Of a stretch of DNA of 64,000 bases, positions 61,251-64,000 are shown in pieces (the stretch's first letter is position 1; each line of letters starts with the position of its first letter). The stretch covers positions 12,834,192 to 12,898,191 of the forward strand of contig OY848917.1 of assembly GCA_963693285.1 (NCBI GenBank), read 5' to 3'. The stretch is from Xestospongia muta. Taxonomy: Eukaryota > Porifera > Demospongiae > Haplosclerida > Petrosiidae. The notes below the pieces were generated by a model. The model was not told where the DNA came from. It did not search any database and worked only from the letters and a program-made list of their open reading frames with translations. A program made the translations under genes and the position numbers.

Positions 61251-61847
61251 ATTTTCCTATTAAGAGAGTTAGTTGAGTGTTATGAATTTGATATAGGTAA
61301 TCTGAAATAGTTACAGAACGTTTCTGCCAAAGGCCTTCATCAGCTGTTTGAAATTAGCAAGAACAGTGACATTTATATAGCAATGCATGATTGTTTAATT
61401 ATTTAAGATATATGTTCATGGTGCACAATGCATGATAGTATATTTGATAGATGTTCATAATATACAAGACACTGTGAGACGTGACATTATCCCATGGAGA
61501 AGTAATTACATGCTCTGTTGGTTGAGTAGGCTGTGGGAGTGGCTGGAAGAGGATCTGATCTGATATGATGAAAGTCCAGACAATAAGGATGTCCAAGCTT
61601 CCACAGCCTACTCAACCAACAGAGCATGTAATTACTTCTCCAAGGGGTAACATCATGTCTCACAGTGTCTTGTGTACCATGAACATCTATCAAATAAACA
61701 ATCATGCATTGCTATATAAATGTCACTGTTCTTGCTAATTTCATACAGCTGATGAAGGCCTTTGGCCGAAATGTTCTGTAACTATTTCAGATTACCTATA
61801 TCACATTCATAATGCTCAACTAACTCTCTCAATAAGAAATATAAATA
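61251..61847. repeat. Long fold-back (inverted repeat) of about 600 bp
   Basis: The left arm (taagagagttagttgag, then ggccttcatcagctg and gcatgattgtttaatta, to about 61545) is the inverted copy of the right arm (from about 61590: caagcttccacagcctactc ... aactaactctctcaataag). The centre is near 61565. Arms of about 270-290 bases are similar throughout, with small indels. There is no coding content. Probably a fold-back MITE or an inverted duplication; no clear target duplication was found. Confidence 0.85.
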
Positions 61848-62110
61848 ATGTGGTAAAGAAACTTCCCAATTCATTATCAACACTTCATGTACCTTTAACT
61901 TGTATTTTTATGTATTTCCTTCCTGAATGACACAGTCCATGACTTGTCTGTTATGCTCACTGTCAATGCTGTTTTTGAGAAAAACTTCATTTACAATTTT
62001 TAACTTTTATGCCTTTTATCTGGTTGCAATTGACTTTCATCTTCCAAAGCTTCTGATTTCATGCTATATATTAAAAAGTATTAATATAAAATATTATCTT
62101 GACAAAATAC

Positions 62111-62206
62111 CTGTAACTCAGGAGGGCTTCTATGTTTACACCCTGTCTCAAATCTTTCAGATGATGATGCACTACTTGTTGGTTTGGAATTCTGTACATG
62201 TTTTTG
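62111..62206 (-). CDS. Weak candidate exon, Ser-rich, minus strand
   Basis: Between an AG acceptor (after 62206) and a GTATTT donor (62110-62105), one frame reads NSKPTSSASSSERFETG and ends PPELQ. Ser/Pro-rich linkers of this sort occur in CLASP proteins, and a CLASP-like exon lies upstream on this strand. Another frame is also open, so this is weak. Confidence 0.25.
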
Positions 62207-63176
62207 CTACCCTCTAACAAAGTAAGGTGACTTTTCACATCTTGTAAAGTTACATTCAATAATTTTGCACATCCTAAATCATAGTTTTTAGGTTAAAACC
62301 AAACTCATGTAGTTGACTTGAAAAAGTATTAGATGTTGGAATTGTTTGGCCAGGGACCCAATATCTCTCATCAGATGGTTCCAAACCTTGTGTACTTAAA
62401 TAGAAACTAGAGTTTTAAATAGAAGTTTTGATCTAAAGGAAATAAAATATTGCTAACTATCAACTCTGTATTTGGCCTCATCACCAGTCTTATGCAAGAA
62501 GATATTAGGCAGGTTGCTTTATCATTACTCTAAAATGACCACATTAGTAATTAAATACAAAGAGGTAGTGGGTGTGGTTAATTGAGAGTATACTACATGC
62601 TTTACTGGGATTATCTGGGTTTGACAACTCGAATTTAATGAAATAATACAGGTTTGCCTAAAGATACCATGATTCTAATTAATAGAAAATTTTGAATGTT
62701 TCATTGATAATTATTATTCGAAAACAAGCTACATATCAAGAATGATTTCTGCTAGGCAATTATGAGAAAAATTGACCACATTGGTATGCAAATTTAATAC
62801 AAAGATAATATAAGTAAGCACTGGCTCAGGAAACATAAGCACAGGCTAGGGATATAACAATTGAATTAAGTTATAGATGATAGGATGAAAAGTAAAATAA
62901 ATGGAAAGATTACATAACTTTATTTTTATTGTTACCCTTGAACTAACATCCAGCAGTAGCTAATTATAATAATGTAGGTACTTTATAATTTATAACTTTA
63001 CACTAGTAGTATGACGCAACTTAATAAAGATGAGCAGATACAACAAAAACAGACTCAATCTTGACCAAAACCTTACATCATATCTACTGACATGACAATT
63101 ATTACCAATCATTCATGAATCTGCAAAAACGTTTCATAATTCAGTAATTTTCCCTAGTACAAGACAATAACTTTAC

Positions 63177-63355
63177 CTCATCTCCACTATGTGTATTCTC
63201 TCCTTTATCAACTTCATTAAACTTTTGAAAGATTTGTTGTAATTTTAGCAGAGATCCAATCTAACTTCTACTCCAATGTGACAATATATCTCCACAAGAG
63301 ACTCTATAACAGAATCTCTCACTTGAAAAGTAGCATCAACCAATAAGTCATACAT
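63177..63355 (-). pseudogene. CLASP-like TOG-domain fragment with frameshift, minus strand
   Basis: Reading from 63355 downward gives a frame containing LLVDATFQVRDSVIESLVEI followed by YCHIGVEVRLDL. It matches the second TOG domain of CLASP microtubule-binding proteins (pattern QVRDxAIxxLVEIYRHVGExVRxDL). That frame then hits TAA, but one base shift continues as LLKLQQIFQKFNEVDKGE, matching the next CLASP stretch (IFxKFDEV), to a GTAAAG donor at 63176. Either this is a decayed copy or an assembly error or microintron causes the break. Confidence 0.5.
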
Positions 63356-63659
63356 TTACCAACATATTTAGAGACAGAGATTTGTCAAAAACTAAAACTG
63401 TGTGTGTGTATGTACATAAGAGAGTGTGAGTGCATGTGTGTGTGAGAGAGGAATCAATGAACTACAACAAGTGTGGTTCATTCTTTTATATGCTAAGAGT
63501 CTTAGTGATACAAAACAATCCCTGATCGTTGACTCACCAAATTTGGTCACAAGGCCAAGATTTCCCTCCTCCATTGAGTCCTGCTTCTCACTACCAAAAG
63601 ATATATTTATTATTAGTTATTATTAAACTACAGTTCATTAAACATTTACTAAACAAAAT

Positions 63660-63905
63660 CTGTGTCATGAGAACTATCAGTTAATACTCCTACTATTAGT
63701 TATTATTGTATTACTATTAGTGCTTGTATTATTTATTATTGTTCCTCCTATCTTAATACTCCTGGTATTAATTGTAATTGTTTATTAATACTCCTGTTAG
63801 TAATTATTCTTGTTTGGTTATTAACAGTCCTGTTATTAATTATTATTGTCCTGTTATTAATGCTTCTCCTATTAATTATTATTATTCTGTTATTAACTAT
63901 ATATT
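63660..63905. repeat. Degenerate TTATTA / CTCCTATTAATA low-complexity repeat
   Basis: About a dozen imperfect copies of a motif such as tattaattattattg with ctcctgttattaat interruptions. Simple-sequence DNA at the right edge. Confidence 0.75.
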
Positions 63906-64000
63906 ATTTCTACATTCTTAGTATAAGTAAAAGTAGTGTGAGCATAGAAGTGTAATAGAAGGGTGTGGAAGTAGACGTTCAGTAGAAGCATAATAGAAGA

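Noticed and set aside
61927..62217. Plus-strand open frame of 96 codons right of the fold-back
   Set aside because: It is hydrophobic and AT-driven, with no domain; the opposite strand carries the more exon-like sequence.

Overview
The window is eukaryotic and almost certainly animal DNA: very AT-rich, with small phase-0 exons, GT-AG introns and a dense cover of decayed transposons (MULE, DUF7869 type, a KDZ/Plavaka-like element, BEL/Pao). The combination of ankyrin repeats, a Roco-type GTPase and death domains, with these transposon families, points to a sponge, probably a demosponge of the Amphimedon kind. That assignment is inference; no species marker was seen.

Two paralogous plus-strand genes frame the window. 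Gene 1 (entering from the left edge, last exon ending at 10797) encodes ankyrin repeats, a Roc-COR-like GTPase and a C-terminal death domain. Gene 2 (29205-59940) has the same ankyrin and GTPase parts, then a different C-terminus: a death domain, tetratricopeptide (TPR) repeats and a C-terminal membrane anchor. The 24 main exons of gene 2 join in frame to 4578 nt (1525 residues). The copies are related through exons and introns (about 1-9575 against 47500-55855).

The striking part is 32.7-48.0 kb of gene 2. Five copies of a module are laid head to tail: ankyrin exon A (99 nt), a tandem array of about 143-bp units, ankyrin exon B (99 nt). Every unit carries an acceptor-like AG, exactly three variable bases, then a donor-like GTAAGT. 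The arrays hold 14, 13, 13, 11 and 12 such triplets; two more lie in gene 1 (19-21 and 1028-1030). None of the 65 triplets is a stop codon, the neighbouring exons are in phase 0, and the flanks are nearly constant while the triplet changes. This looks like arrays of one-codon microexons that could insert single variable residues, or short strings, at the tip between ankyrin repeats. If spliced, it would be a diversity system in an intracellular receptor-like protein. The sequence cannot show whether it is used; RNA data would decide.

Between the genes (10.8-29.2 kb) lies a transposon graveyard: an outer MULE (11092-17277) carrying a decayed CXXC zinc finger and interrupted by a DUF7869-type element (11401-13852) with a 4-bp target duplication; a minus-strand Plavaka-like transposase remnant (17.85-20.35 kb); a non-coding element with CAGGGCCTCCAA inverted ends (20636-23264); a second MULE fragment (24.14-24.8 kb); and a broken BEL/Pao retrotransposon (25.2-28.1 kb). 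Right of gene 2 (59.9-64 kb) are a long fold-back repeat and scattered minus-strand exon candidates, one resembling a CLASP TOG domain but frameshifted.
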